NCBI RefSeq assembly: GCF_954871325.1
Contig: NC_088778.1
Location: 23,545,120-23,609,119 of the forward strand
Direction: 5' to 3'
Length of the DNA: 64,000 nt
DNA from: Gordionus sp. m RMFG-2023
Taxonomy: Eukaryota > Nematomorpha > Gordioida > Chordodea > Parachordodidae
Of this stretch, positions 47,112 through 60,194 are shown piece after piece (the stretch's first letter is position 1; each line of letters begins with the position of its first letter). The position numbers and the translations under genes are program-made. Under the pieces are notes generated by a model. It made no database searches. It saw only the letters and a list, made by a program, of their open reading frames with translations, and had not been told where the DNA came from.

Positions 47112-48200
47112 CTCACATGTGTAATCATATAAAAAAATTGAAAACATTATAATAAAACTTTTATCGAAAATATATACATCAGATTTTTTAATATTGAGAA
47201 AGAAGCAAGATTATATTTTTTTATTTTTATATCTTACTTGCTTTATACATCCTCTTTGATTTTCATAAAATATGACAAAATGCAATTAAATATGACAATA
47301 AAATGTGATAAGATTCTTGTTATTTACATATTACAAATAATGTGCAATATATATAGTTATAGTCAGCATTTTTTCTAAAATATGAAGTAATTTATATGAT
47401 GATGGATATGGAGTATGATCATATATTGACAACAATGAATTTATATAACTATGCTAGAAATAATATCTGGGAAAAATTATATATTTTCCAGCATAAGTGT
47501 GATTAAAACAGGTTTTGACTCCTCTGGAAGAAAATAATATAAGAGTGAAAATTTATTCAAATTATTTGGGTCAATTAATATATGATATATTTTAAAATTA
47601 TATATTATAAATTATAAATTTTTGATTGAATTACATGTGATTGTAGAAATTATTTCTCCAAATAAAGTTAAAAATATGTTTAGAATTATTTTGCCATATA
47701 ATTTTAAGAGAAAATTACCATGGTCCACTCAAGGACCTTTCATTTAGTTATAATTTTTAAATATTAATCATTACATAAATATTCATTAAATTTAAATAAG
47801 ATGATATTTTGCTAAATTTTGATCAATTAAAGAGTACAAATATAAAACAGTCAGGATACATTTACAGATTAAAAAAATATTTGAAATGAATACTATTTTA
47901 CATATCCATTCCCGGTTTTGTACTTCAGTTTTTGGTATTAATAGGCTATTTATCACACATTTATATGTTATATTAAAGATCTATTATAAGCTACATAATA
48001 AATTTTAAATTATTACTCTCTCTGATATTTGAAAATGAAGTAAGTGCTTAATTCAAAAATATACCATTTTCCCGCTTTTTAAAAGCCCATATCAGATAGA
48101 GTAAGTGAGGTATGGAGGTAAATACTTTTTTTAGTTCTAGGATACTTATTTTGCTTATCTAATATAGATTTCGATAGGTTAAAAGAACTAACTGGAGATA

Positions 48201-48347
48201 ATGGAACCTCTAAATATTCTAATGAACTTTGAGTATGCCGGTCAAAATGCTTTCAGTGCCTATGATAAAACGATGCTAACATATTGCGACACCGCTATGG
48301 GCCAAATAAAATGCAAATCAAAGAATATTATAGACATAGAGAGATAA
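48201..48347 (+). pseudogene. Short MULE-like transposase fragment (copy B), tentative
   Basis: MEPLNILMNFEYAGQNAFSA then YDKTMLTYCDTAMGQIKCKS. The key Asp of the copy-A DFE is Asn here, and a one-base loss shortens the frame to 48 residues. It resembles the Mutator-like core only weakly. Confidence 0.35.
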
Positions 48348-48726
48348 CAAATAGAGATCCGCAGTGAAAAAAAATCTATAATCTATCATAAAAAATATTA
48401 TTTTCATAATTATATAGATAAATTATTGCAGTTACTATATGACATTGTTAAATATTTAGTAATAAAATTATTATTCGTTTCTTGCTATCAGACTCTTTTA
48501 CAATTTAAAGACCTTAGAAAAAAAATATGAGAAAATCCAAATTATTTTAAAAAAATATAAAATACCCAAAGACCTATAAAATAGTTGATCTAAAGACTTC
48601 TAATAAAATTTGTTGGGGGAAAATCCAAATAAAATAGTGGATACGCCCTATGTTTGAGTTTACTACATATTTTTTTAAGAATATCTATTTAATTACATCT
48701 CCTAATAACAAAATTATAATCAATTA

Positions 48727-49137
48727 GATCTGCAAAGTTAGGCCCGGGACGTATCCGACTCGAGTCTGGACCGGAAGGTCTTTGGGCACGGCTCGGGCCT
48801 AATTCTATTTAAAATAATTGCGTTCGGGCCAGGCCGGGCCTAATATTTTTAAAAAAATTTTGGGCCGGGTCGGACTGGAAATCTTATTAAATATTTATAT
48901 TGAATTTTTAATGTAAAATAAAAATTTTTGATTTAATTTATTGAAACTAAACGCTATATAACATATGTCTTCTATTTTAAGTAATTATAAAAATTAATTT
49001 CTATATTTAAAAAAATTCTGGCCTGGCCGGGCCGATAAATTTTTTAATATATATTTCGGGTTCGGGCCGAGTCGGCCAAACTTTTTAAAAAAATTTCGGG
49101 CCGGGTCGGTTTTGAAAAATTAGGCCCGTTGCAGATC
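48727..49137. mobile_element. GC-rich non-autonomous element (copy B, full length)
   Basis: The ends are inverted: agatctgcaaagttaggcccg on the left, and on the right gggcctaatttttc read inverted after gatctgcaac. The interior has several ggccgggtcgg/cgggccgag segments separated by AT-rich DNA. It has no coding capacity. No clear target duplication was found, so the superfamily is open. Confidence 0.6.
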
Positions 49138-50034
49138 ACTAATCAGTTTCTTTTAATTATTTAAAAAATATTTATAATCCATTATATTATCGAGGTAAAA
49201 AATTATATAATCATCTAAAGCATCTTTCTAAAAATATTCTTTACTATTAAAATGAAACACTGAAATTTAACTTAATGTGTGATAATTTATTTCAATGAAC
49301 ATTAACTTGTTTTTATACCCAGTTTAAAAGTTTCAGAATCTCTTCAAATAACATCATTGAAAATTCTATCAAACACCCAAACATCTTTTAATTTTTCTAA
49401 ACATCTTTATTTTATTTTTTTTCGTCTAATGGTATCTTTCTTAAAGTATTATATTTCCATTCTTTTGAATAAATATATCTAAATCCTTGAATTAAAGTTG
49501 ATTTAAACATTTTAATATTATATATATTATAATAATTATCTTTGTTAGTTTTGATCCATCATCCTCTGAAATTTATATTTTTACTCTGATGACATTACTG
49601 GGATTAGGCGAACTTATGATACCATATACATATAATGTTGCAGAAATCATTAGTTTCTAGCAAAAGTGACGTTAATCTAAATTACTCATGATAGAACAAA
49701 TAGATTCCAAGACTCGTACAAGCCAATATTTATTGTTATTTCTACAATTACATAGGAAAATTTCAGTTAGCTATTAAAAGTCTTAGGTAGATGTTATTAG
49801 CGGATTTTTACCTAACGAATATAGTAACACAAGACATTTTAAAATATTTATATTTAATATCTTAAGGATAGTTTAGTCAAATAACTCATCTCTAACTTTA
49901 CCTGATCACCAGAGCTCCCGTTAGTCAGCTATTGCTGTTCGCTCCCCACCACGTGAAGGTGGGAGATGGATTTTAGGGGAGCATAGAAAGAAAAAAAAGA
50001 GGAAACATAGATGTGAAAGATTTAAAAAAAACCT

Positions 50035-53000
50035 AAAATCCTCTCAAAAACTAACCTATAAAAAAATTATCTCAAAAAATAACCATTAAAAATATCCTTA
50101 CAAAAACTAAACTATAAAAAAAATCCTCTCAAAAAGTTCCCTATAAAAAAATTATCTCAAAAACTACCCTATAAAAAAATCATCTCAAAAACTAAACTTT
50201 TAAATAAATCTTCTCAAAAAGTAACCTATAAAAAAATCCTCTCAAAAACTAAACTTTAAAAAAATCCTCACAAAAACTAAACTTTAAAAAAAATGTTCTC
50301 AAAAGGAATAAAATATCATATTTAAATAAAAACCTCACAAAAAGTTACCTATAAAAAAATTATCTCAAAAACTACCCTATAAAAAAATCATCTCAAAAAC
50401 TAAACTTTTAAAAAAATCCTCCCAAAAACTAAACTTTAAAAAAAATCATCTCAAAAAGTAACCTATAAAAAAATTATCTCAAAAACTTCCCTATAAAAAA
50501 ATCATCTCAAAAACTAAACTTTTAAAAAAATCCTTTCAAAAAGTAACCTATAAAAAAATCCTCTCAAAAATTAAACTTTAAAAAAATGCTCTTAAAAACT
50601 AAACTTTAAAAAAAATCCTCTCAAAAAGTAATAAAAAATCATATTTAAATAAAATCCTCACAAAAAGTTACCTATAAAAAAATCCTCTCAAAAACTAAAC
50701 TTTAAAAAAAATTCCTCTAAAAAAGTAACCTATAAAAAAATTATCTCAAAAACAAAACTTTTCAAAAAATCCTTTCAAAAACTAAATTAAAAAAAAATCC
50801 TCTCAAAAACTAAACTTTAAAAAAAATCTTATCCAAAACTAAGATTTAAAAAAAATCCTGTAAAAAACTTAACCTATAAAAAAATACTCTCAAAAACTAA
50901 CCTATAAAAAAATTATCCTTAAAACTAAACTTTAAAAAAAATTCTCTCAAAAAGTAAAAAAAACCTCTCAAATACTAAACTTTAAAAAAAATCTTATCAA
51001 AAACAAACCTTTAAAAAAAATACTGACTAAAACTAAACTTTAAAAAAATCTTCTCAAAAACTAAACATTAAAAGAAACCATCTCAAAAAGTAACCTATAA
51101 AAAAATATCTCAAAAACTAAACTTTAAAAAAAAATTCTCCCAAAAAGTAACCTATAAAAAAACCTCTCAAATACTAAACTTTAAAAAATATATTATCAAA
51201 AACTAACCTTTAAAAATAAACCTCTCAATAACTAACCTTTAAAATAAATCTAATCAAAAACAAGCCTTTAAAAAAAACTGTCAAAAACTAAACTTTAAAA
51301 AAACCTCTCAAAAACTAAACATTAAAAGAAACCCTCTCAAAAAGTAACCTATAAAAAAACCTCTCAAATACTAAACTTTAAATAAAATCTTATCAAAAAC
51401 TAACATTTAAAAATAATCCTGTTAAAAAATAAACTTACAAAAAAAATCCTCTCAAAATCTAACTTATAAAAAATCATCTTAAAACTAAACTTTAATAAAA
51501 ATTCACTCAAAAACTAAACTTTAAAAAAATTCTCCCAAAAAGTAACCTATAAAAAAACCTCTCAAATACTAAACTTTAAAAAAAATATTATCAAAAACTA
51601 ACCTTTAAAAAAAACCTCTCAAAAACTAACCTTTAAAATAAATCTAATCAAAAACAAGCCTTTAAAAAAAAAATACTGTCAAAAATTAAACTTTAAAAAA
51701 ACCTCTCAAATACTAAACTTTAAATAAAATCTTATCAAAAACTAACATTTAAAAAAAATCCTGTCAAAAAATAAACTTACAAAAAAAATCCTCTCAAAAC
51801 CTAACCTATAAAAAAATCATCTCTAAAACTAAACTTTAAAAAATATCCTCTAAAAACATAACCTATAAAAAAAATCATCTCAAAAACTAAACTTTTAAAA
51901 AAATCTTATCAAAAACTAACCTTTAACAAAAAATCCTCTCAAAAACTAAACTTAAAAAAATCCTTTCAAAAACTAAAATTTAAAAAAATCATCTCAAAAA
52001 ATAAACTTACAAAAAAAATCCTCTCAAAACCTAACCTATAAAAAAATCATCTCAAAAACTAAACTTTAATAAAAATCTTATCAAAAACTAACCTTTAAAA
52101 AAAATCCTCTCAAAAACTAAACTTAAAAAAATCCTCTCAAAAACTAAAATTTAAAAAAACCATCTCAACAAGTAAGCTATAAAAAAATCCTCACAAAAAC
52201 CAACCTATATAAAATCTTCTCAAAAACTAAACTATAAAAAAAATCATCTCAAAAACTAAACTTAAAAAAAAATGCCCTCAAAAACTAACCTATAAATCAA
52301 TCATCTCAATAATTAAACTTAAAAAAAAATCCTCTCAAAAACTAAAGTTAAATTCTTTCAAAAAGTAACCTATAAAAAAACCTCTCAAATACTAACCTTT
52401 AAAAAAAATCCTCTCAAAATCTAACTTATAAAAAATCATCTTAAAACTAAACTTTAATAAAAATTCACTCAAAAACTAAACTTTAAAAAAATTCTCCCAA
52501 AAAGTAACCTATAAAAAAACCTCTCAAATACTAAACTTTAAAAAAAATATTATCAAAAACTAACCTTTAAAAAAAAACCTCTCAAAAACTAACCTTTAAA
52601 ATAAATCTAATCAAAAACAAGCCTTTAAAAAAAAAATACTGTCAAAAATTAAACTTTAAAAAAACCTCTCAAATACTAAACTTTAAATAAAATCTTATCA
52701 AAAACTAACATTTAAAAAAAATCCTGTCAAAAAATAAACTTACAAAAAAAATCCTCTCAAAACCTAACCTATAAAAAAATCATCTCTAAAACTAAACTTT
52801 AAAAAATATCCTCTAAAAACATAACCTATAAAAAAAATCATCTCAAAAACTAAACTTTTAAAAAAATCTTATCAAAAACTAACCTTTAACAAAAAATCCT
52901 CTCAAAAACTAAACTTAAAAAAATCCTTTCAAAAACTAAAATTTAAAAAAATCATCTCAAAAAATAAACTTACAAAAAAAATCCTCTCAAAACCTAACCT

Positions 53001-54190
53001 ATAAAAAAATCATCTCAAAAACTAAACTTTAATAAAAATCTTATCAAAAACTAACCTTTAAAAAAAATCCTCTCAAAAACTAAACTTAAAAAAATCCTCT
53101 CAAAAACTAAAATTTAAAAAAACCATCTCAACAAGTAAGCTATAAAAAAATCCTCACAAAAACCAACCTATAAAAAATCTTCTCAAAAACTAAACTATAA
53201 AAAAAATCATCTCAAAAACTAAACTTAAAAAAAAATGCCCTCAAAGACTAACCTATAAATCAATCATCTCAATAATTAAACTTAAAAAAAATCCTCTCAA
53301 AAACTAAAGTTAAATTCTCTCAAAAAGTAACCTATAAAAAAACCTCTCAAATACTAACCTTTAAAAAAAATCTTATAAAAAACTAACCTTAAAAAAACCT
53401 CTCAAAAACTAAACTTAAAAATCCTCTCAAAAACTAAACTTTAAAAAAAACCATCTCAAAAAGTAAGCTAAAAAAAAATCCTTTCGAAAACTAAACTTTA
53501 AAAAAACCTCTCAAAAACTAAACATTAAAAGAAACCCTCTCAAAAAGTAACCTATAAAAATATCATCTCAAAAACCAAACTTTTAAAAAAAATTCTCTCA
53601 AAAACTAAACTTTAAAAAAAATTCTCTCAAAAATTAACCTATAAAAAAACCTCTCAAATACTAAACTTTAAATAAAATCTTATCAAAAACTAACCTTTAA
53701 AAAAAATCCTCTCAAAAACTAAACTTAAAAAAATCCTCTCAAAAACTAAAATTTAAAAAAACCATCTCAACAAGTAAGCTATAAAAAAATCCTCACAAAA
53801 ACCAACCTATATAAAATCTTCTCAAAAACTAAACTATAAAAAAAATCATCTCAAAAACTAAACTTAAAAAAAAATGCCCTCAAAAACTAACCTATAAATC
53901 AATCATCTCAATAATTAAACTTAAAAAAAAATCCTCTCAAAAACTAAAGTTAAATTCTTTCAAAAAGTAACCTATAAAAAAACCTCTCAAATACTAACCT
54001 TTAAAAAAAATCTTATAAAAAACTAACCTTAAAAAAACCTCTCAAAACTAAACTTAAAAAAAAATCCTCTCAAAAACTAAACTTTAAAAAAAAACCATCT
54101 CAAAAAGTATGCTAAAAAAAAATCCTTTCAAAAACTAAACTTTAAAAAACTCCTCTCAAAAACCAACCAATAAAAAGAATCTTATCAAAA
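50035..54190. repeat. 28-bp-unit A-rich satellite, copy B (about 4.15 kb)
   Basis: Same units as copy A but different higher-order structure. A 961-bp block (starting near ctctcaaaatctaacttata at 51450) is repeated almost identically at 52411. A further partial copy of about 640 bp starts near 53690 (marker caacaagtaagctataaa at about 52165, 53127 and 53770). Confidence 0.95.
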
Positions 54191-55690
54191 ATTTAAAATC
54201 AAAAACAAAAAAAAGTAAACAAAAAACATAAATTACATAAATAAAATATAAATAAATAATAAAAATATAAATATAAATCAAAAATAAAAGCCAAAAATAA
54301 TTAAAATGTAAAGCAAAAAAAGAAAATAAAAATTAATAATAATAATAATAATAATAAACAAAAATACAAAAAAACAAAATAAAACATAAAATTAATCAAA
54401 ATAAAACATAAAATTAATCAAAATAAAAAAAATTAATACAGAACAAAAACAAAATAAAAAATATAAATTAAATATAAAAATAAAAACAATATCAAATATA
54501 TAATAATAAAAGCAAAAATTAAATATATTATAATGACAAAAAATGAAAAACATAAAACAAAATAAAATGAAAAAAAAAAACTAAAAAAAACTAAAAAAAA
54601 AACTAAAAAACATAAAAAAAATAATAATAAAAAACAAAAAAAATTAAATTAAACACATATACCAAAAACTAAAACTAATAATATAAATCAAAAATAAAAC
54701 AAACATAACAAAAAAATCAAAATAAAAAACAAAAAAATAAAAACAAAATCAAAAACAAAAACAAAATAAAAATTAAAAATAACAATCAAAGTCAAATACA
54801 AAAAAAAACGAAAAAAAAGTAAATATAATAACAAGATTAAAATAAAAAACAAAAAAGAAGAAATCAATATATAAATATTATAATCAAATACAATGATAAA
54901 AACAAAAAAAATCTAAAAACACAAACAAAATTAAAATAAAAACATATAATTACAAAAAGAAAAACAAAATGAATAATAAAAACAAAAAATAGAAAAATAA
55001 AACAAAAAAAAATAAAGACAAAAATGAAAATTAAAAAAAATCAAAAATAACTAAAAAATCACAAGTAACAAAAAAATATCAAGAACATAAAAAAAGAAAT
55101 AAAAATATCAAAATCACATACAATTATAAAAACAAAAAAGCAAAAATAAAAAACAAAATAAAGCAAAAATAAAAACAAAATAAAAATCTAATCAAAATTA
55201 ACAGAAAAACATAAAATAACAAAATTAAAAACAAAAATAAAATAAAATCATAAATAAAAGAATCTAAAAGAAGAGTACAGAAAAGAACAGAAAAATAAAA
55301 AAAATTCTGAATAAAAAAAATAGAAATAAAAGAAAAACGAAAAGTATAGTAAAATAATAAGTGAAGAGAATAGTAAAGAGAAAAAGGAAAGGCTAAAAAA
55401 GAGAAAAGAAAATAGAAAGAAAAAAGCAAAGAAAAAAGTGAAAAGAAAAATAAAGGTAAAATTAAAGTAAAATAAAAAGAAATAGAAAAAAGAGGAAAAA
55501 TAAAAGAAAAAAGAATAGTAAAAAGAAAATTAAAGGAAATAGAAAAAAAAGTTGAAATAAGAAAATTGAAGGAAGGAAAAGGGAAAATTATAAATAATAG
55601 AGAAATATAAGAAAAGTAAAAATGAAACTAAAATGAATAGATAAGAATAAAAAAGAAAATAATAGGCGAGAAAATATCTAAATTTAAACC
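54191..55690. repeat. A-rich low-complexity tract, copy B
   Basis: Same A-rich then purine-rich tract as 27861-29350, with small length changes, including an aataat microsatellite near 54333-54356. Open frames here are artefacts. Confidence 0.9.
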
Positions 55691-55931
55691 CTACCCCCTA
55701 TTCTAACCCTAAACAATATATATTTATTTCAATCTCACCATAATACCACCCCACCCCAACCCCATTCCCCTAATAAAACCCAAAACCTTATATTGTAAAA
55801 CATTAATACTATAACACATTAACACCCAACCTCTCCCAAATCCCATCCCTACTACCTACAAACATGAGCCTATAGCTCCCCTATCAACCTAAAATATATT
55901 ATATAATAAAATAATAAATATACTATTGTCC

Positions 55932-56657
55932 TCAGTCGCCGGTATTTGGGCAACAGCAACAGAATGGAGTGAAGAATCTTTTGATTCGATTCCAGATACG
56001 TAAATGTCGTGTATCCGAGAGAGGGATAGGATGGGAAGAAAAAGATGTTTCCTCTTGGGAGGAAGTGGATGAATCCTCTTGATACTTATCGATTCCCTTA
56101 ATTATTATATCGATTAAAAACAATAATGAATTTTATTTGTAATTCTTTTGTATATATACATTTATATAATTATCCAATTTAACTTCTAATAATATGCAAT
56201 TTGATTAACCTCGATAAAATAATATTAAATGTAGGAGTGTTATAATAATACAATATACAATTAACGTCCTTTTAAAATATATAACGTAACTTTTGAAATA
56301 TATACGATATTCAAATATAACATTAATTACTTCATTTTCCTCCAGATAATCAGATCTAGGAATGTTGGGGTTACTGGATATCCTATTAAAATAGAATTTC
56401 TCAGCAGCCTTTGACGGATCCATTTTGCAGACCTCAGTATCCGACCTGCATTTTAAAATATTTGATGAAGATTTATTCTTATCATAAAATCGCACTCTGT
56501 TATTGAGTGCGAATTTTATTGCAATATTATCATTATTTTTATTATCTACAGACTCGTTACTATTATCACTACTATAATCCGAATTATCACGGGTTCTTAG
56601 GATCGACTTAGTAGGGAAATACTCCTTATAGCGTAATGTTTTGACATATTCGTTCAT
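55932..56657 (-). CDS. PP1-docking-motif protein with C-terminal CCCC, two exons (copy B)
   Basis: Minus-strand join 56657-56331 and 56096-55932, 163 residues, 234-bp phase-0 intron. It is the duplicate of the gene at 29610-30334 and keeps SILR (18-21), RVRF (54-57) and the CCCC tail. By eye there are three amino-acid changes (Ser to Pro in the NSNIP stretch, Asp to Glu at the last exon-1 residue, Ala to Thr early in exon 2) and one silent change. Both copies are open and correctly spliceable, so both may be active. The splice-site bases are unchanged apart from the last exon base (C to A before gtaatt). The 5' flank is shared with copy A up to the MITE insertion at 57126, about 470 bp upstream. 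Confidence 0.65.
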
Positions 56658-57117
56658 TATTATTATCAAATTTATTATAATGATTTTTGTAAAGATGATA
56701 ATAAGAATATCAACAATCAAAAAATAGTAAAAAAAATATTTCAATCAAATTTTAAACATGATGATAAAAAAGAATATTAAAATTTTCTTGAAAATAAGAA
56801 AATTAACGTGATGAATACTTATAACTTTGAACAAATATTAAAACAGCTTTTGTGTTATCTCTTATTTCTACTCAGCAGGGTTTAGGCATGTTACTCTGTA
56901 AATGATTTCTGTTAATTTAGAGAGAAATTTAAGATAGTCTATTTACGTTATCGTTATTCAGAACATGTGACAGTTATAAGAGCTAATCGTTTCATTATAA
57001 AATATATATTAATCATTCATTTTGCTGATAGTCATTAAAATAATAAATGATCTAATCTAGCATGTTGGCCATAGACCTGTCCAAAATGAGCGAGCTTGAA
57101 TTATATAAAGGCCTACC

Positions 57118-57125
57118 CTTCATAT
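57118..57125. repeat. 8-bp target-site duplication, left copy
   Basis: cttcatat, repeated at 57535-57542. Confidence 0.95.
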
Positions 57126-57534
57126 CAGTGGCGTAGCTATGGGGGTGGTTTTCGGGTTTGGACCCCTCCCAGAGCAAAAATATTTTTTTAGTTATACGTT
57201 CAAATTACTTAAAAGTGACTTTATATCAAATAAATACCATTAATATTTATATTTTTCTGGTTTTGATGTTTGTGGAAGGATATTATATTACTGAAATTAT
57301 TCTGGATAGTATCATTGAGAATAATCCACTAAATTATAATAACATATTATTGATGCATTTAAAAAATATATTTATTATATATTACCGAAGATATGGTTAT
57401 GATTTGTAATATAAACACGACCGAAGGCCGGGCAAAAGGGCCAAAGACCCGTATAAGAAGGTTTGGGAAGCGAATCCCCCCAGGCTTTTATATGTATGGA
57501 CCCCCTCTAAAGAAAATTCCTAGCTACGCCACTG
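57126..57534. mobile_element. Non-autonomous hAT MITE, 409 bp
   Basis: Ends CAGTGGCGTAGCTA in inverted orientation with a perfect 8-bp target duplication (cttcatat). It is homologous over its length to 8536-8907; an internal stretch near 57400-57470 differs. It sits upstream of the copy-B PP1-motif gene. The open frames inside it are not genes. Confidence 0.95.
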
Positions 57535-57618
57535 CTTCATATAAAAGGTTTTTTTTCAATTATATCAAAAAACCTTGTACCCAGATGAAACTATACAAAT
57601 GAGTGCAACTTACCCATA

Positions 57619-58215
57619 CCGTTTTAGTAAATAATTTGATTTAGTAGAGAGAAAAAAAGATGCGAAAAGATAAGATATAAAATAAGAGAAGAAAAGAAAA
57701 GAAAAGAAATAGAAATAGAAATGCTGTTTAAAAATTTCAAATCAACTGTCTTTTATTAAATTAAATTTATTAAATTAAAACTTTAAGGGATACTTTACCA
57801 TTTTATAATTATCCAATTGAATTTCATTATGCTTAAATTTTATTTGGTACTAAAAAATTTAGAGGGTTATTCAGTAAGTAGTTATTATTTATTATATATT
57901 ATAAATAAAGTAGTTTATTTATATTTTTTATCGATATTAGTATATTAACAATGAAATAATATAATTTATTTGATAAAAACTAATTTTTCAATTAAAAAAT
58001 AATTAAATCTTTTTTAAAATCTATTAATCAAATTAGCAAAAGATAAATAGGAGATGAGGATAGTATGTGTTAAAAGTTTTTTTTGATTATCGCATAATTA
58101 ATCTCGTAGACTGGACTTAGAAATGCGCAGGAGATGTTCTCTGTAAGTAAATCGCAGTGTCATCAAAATAGTTTTTTATCAGAATAATCAGCAGAGTAAT
58201 TTGTATAGAGTAAGA
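57619..58215. other. AT-rich intergenic DNA
   Basis: A short gaaaa microsatellite lies at about 57691-57720; no gene seen. Confidence 0.5.
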
Positions 58216-58609
58216 AAGTGCGGTTAGTTGCCATGTCTCCCCCCATCAGCGGGAGACTCCCGCAATTTTTTAGTTTACACGCAGACATCTCTCTCCCACA
58301 AAACTACCGCAATTGGAAATCTCCCACAAAAATCTACCAAAACAATTTAATTTCTCCCGAATTTTTTTTTTTTAGTATTTTAACATATTTAATATATAAA
58401 TAATAATTTTGAGAGACATTAATTGATGATTTTTATATTTTTAAAATAATTTTAAATATTTATTCGAAAATCATGTCTAGTTTGTAAATTTCTTTCTATC
58501 CTGTTTTATTTTTATCCAATAATAAATCAACATCATTTCATTCATATAAGTCAGTACAGGGGAGTATATCAACATCGATTGCAATACAAAAATATTTTCA
58601 AATAATAAA

Positions 58610-59640
58610 TAATCCAGATGCAACTACATTTGCATAAATCGTATACATCTATCATGTAGTTCAACATTCACAGAGCTATATCATTACAATGTGGGTCCAA
58701 TCTTTTTCTCATGATATTTAACGACTCCAATATAAGTGCAAACCTTACTTGTGGCAGAACAAAAATGAGTAAGGCTATCATAAATGTTTTAGTACCTGAA
58801 TCTTAGAGGTCAATTCTAGACGATTTGAAAGATAGGCATCCATATTCAATTCTAACAGATGCATCTAATATGGGAAATATTAAAACATTTTCCTTGATCC
58901 TTTGCTATTTCACCAAGAATAAGAACATTTCCATAAAACTGTTAAAATTTTTTCCTCAGATAGTAAAAAATCTAACGATGTAGCTAGCCACATAATGGTA
59001 AATATAGCTGATTCAGGTTTATCAATGATTTGCATGTCAGCTTTCTGCGCTGATAATGCCTCTGTAAATTTTAGCAAAAACTAAAGTTACCGAATTCAGG
59101 CAGCACAATAATGAATTAATACCAATTGGCTGTATATGCCATATACTACAAAATTCTTGCAAGAAGTCAATAAATGTACTATCTGTGGATGTCGAAATAA
59201 TTGTGATGAAATGTTTTAACGAATTTAGTCATCAACTAAAAGAGTTAATGAATTAAAAGAGTTGGTGAAGTGGTCTGACTTGGAATGGTGTGAGTTGTTG
59301 CGATATATACCTATTAGGTGATTGTCAATAATACCTGCCATCGATAGAATTTTAAAATTTTACAAACCCTTAAAAAATTACTTTTCTTAAATAAAGATTT
59401 TAAAAGCTGTCCTAAAATTTTGAAAAATTTTTTCGAGTAAGAAATGGCAGAAGCATATTTGGGATTCGTTTCACATGTAGGAAATCTACTTCTTGCAGTT
59501 AATATTCAGTTGCAATCAGAATATTCTTTATAAAAAAGATTCACAAAATTATGCTATAGCTCTGTTCATCTCTACAATTAAAAATTGATAATAAATTTTA
59601 TGGCGCTATTGCTAAAAATATTATATTAAAATGTTCAAAT
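58610..59640 (+). pseudogene. hAT transposase 5'/core region, plus-strand arm
   Basis: Broken frames on the plus strand read SLTCGRTKMSKAIINVLVPE (about 58735-58800), DDLKDRHPYSILTDASN, MCMSAFCADNAS-like text (CADNASVNF), IPIGCICHILQNSCKKSINV (about 59120-59180), IPAIDRILKFYKPLKNYF and MAEAYLGFVSHVGNLLLA. This follows the order of hAT transposases of the group with ATKAS..V..vL and the GC..HI..N core. Many stops and frame changes interrupt it, so it is inactive. Confidence 0.75.
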
Positions 59641-59834
59641 AATACTCTAATTAATACATTTTTAAATGAAGCAGATATTTTTATTATGACAATTTTAGAA
59701 TATTTACAATCAAAATTTGATTTTAATAACTCTATTTACAAATGTATAAATATTATGACCTTGGAACAGAAACCATCAATTGATGGTTTTTATAATTAAT
59801 AAATATATTAAAAATACCGAAAGACATTGATTTC

Positions 59835-60131
59835 TTGTTTGAGGAGATTGTAATTCTCTCTATTTTTTATGATACGCCAAAATACTTAAAGTTAGATGGT
59901 CTAAAAGCAGAGAAGAAATGGGTAGAATTTTTTCGTAATAACGATAAATCCCCATGCTTGGGAAAAATATGCGAGTATGTCTTCTCCTTACCTCATTCTA
60001 ATGCCTCATCCGAACGCATTTTTAGCCTGGTGAGGATTGCCTGGAAAAAGGAGAGAAATCGGATTGCTTTAACAACATTAGAGGCCGAGCTAATGATTAA
60101 ATATATAATATGTCATGCCAGAATTTTATAA
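59835..60131 (+). pseudogene. hAT transposase C-terminal piece, in the loop
   Basis: Open for 98 codons. It holds EKKWVEFFRNNDKSPCLGKI and LPHSNASSERIFSLVRIAWK plus KERNRI, the hAT dimerisation block (LP.SNAS.ERIFS......K..R). It lies between the two inverted arms and is the only part of the transposase present once. Confidence 0.8.
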
Positions 60132-60194
60132 ATATCTCAATAACGACAGTAAACATTTATTTCTATTATTTAAATCTCAAATAAAATATAATTA

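Larger units (their letters stand above)
44185..57618. repeat. Large segmental duplication, copy B (about 13.4 kb)
   Basis: Direct-orientation duplicate of 22920-30875. The extra length comes from a 2562-bp hAT, a satellite about 2.1 kb longer, about 300 bp of GC-rich element and a 409-bp MITE. Confidence 0.9.
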
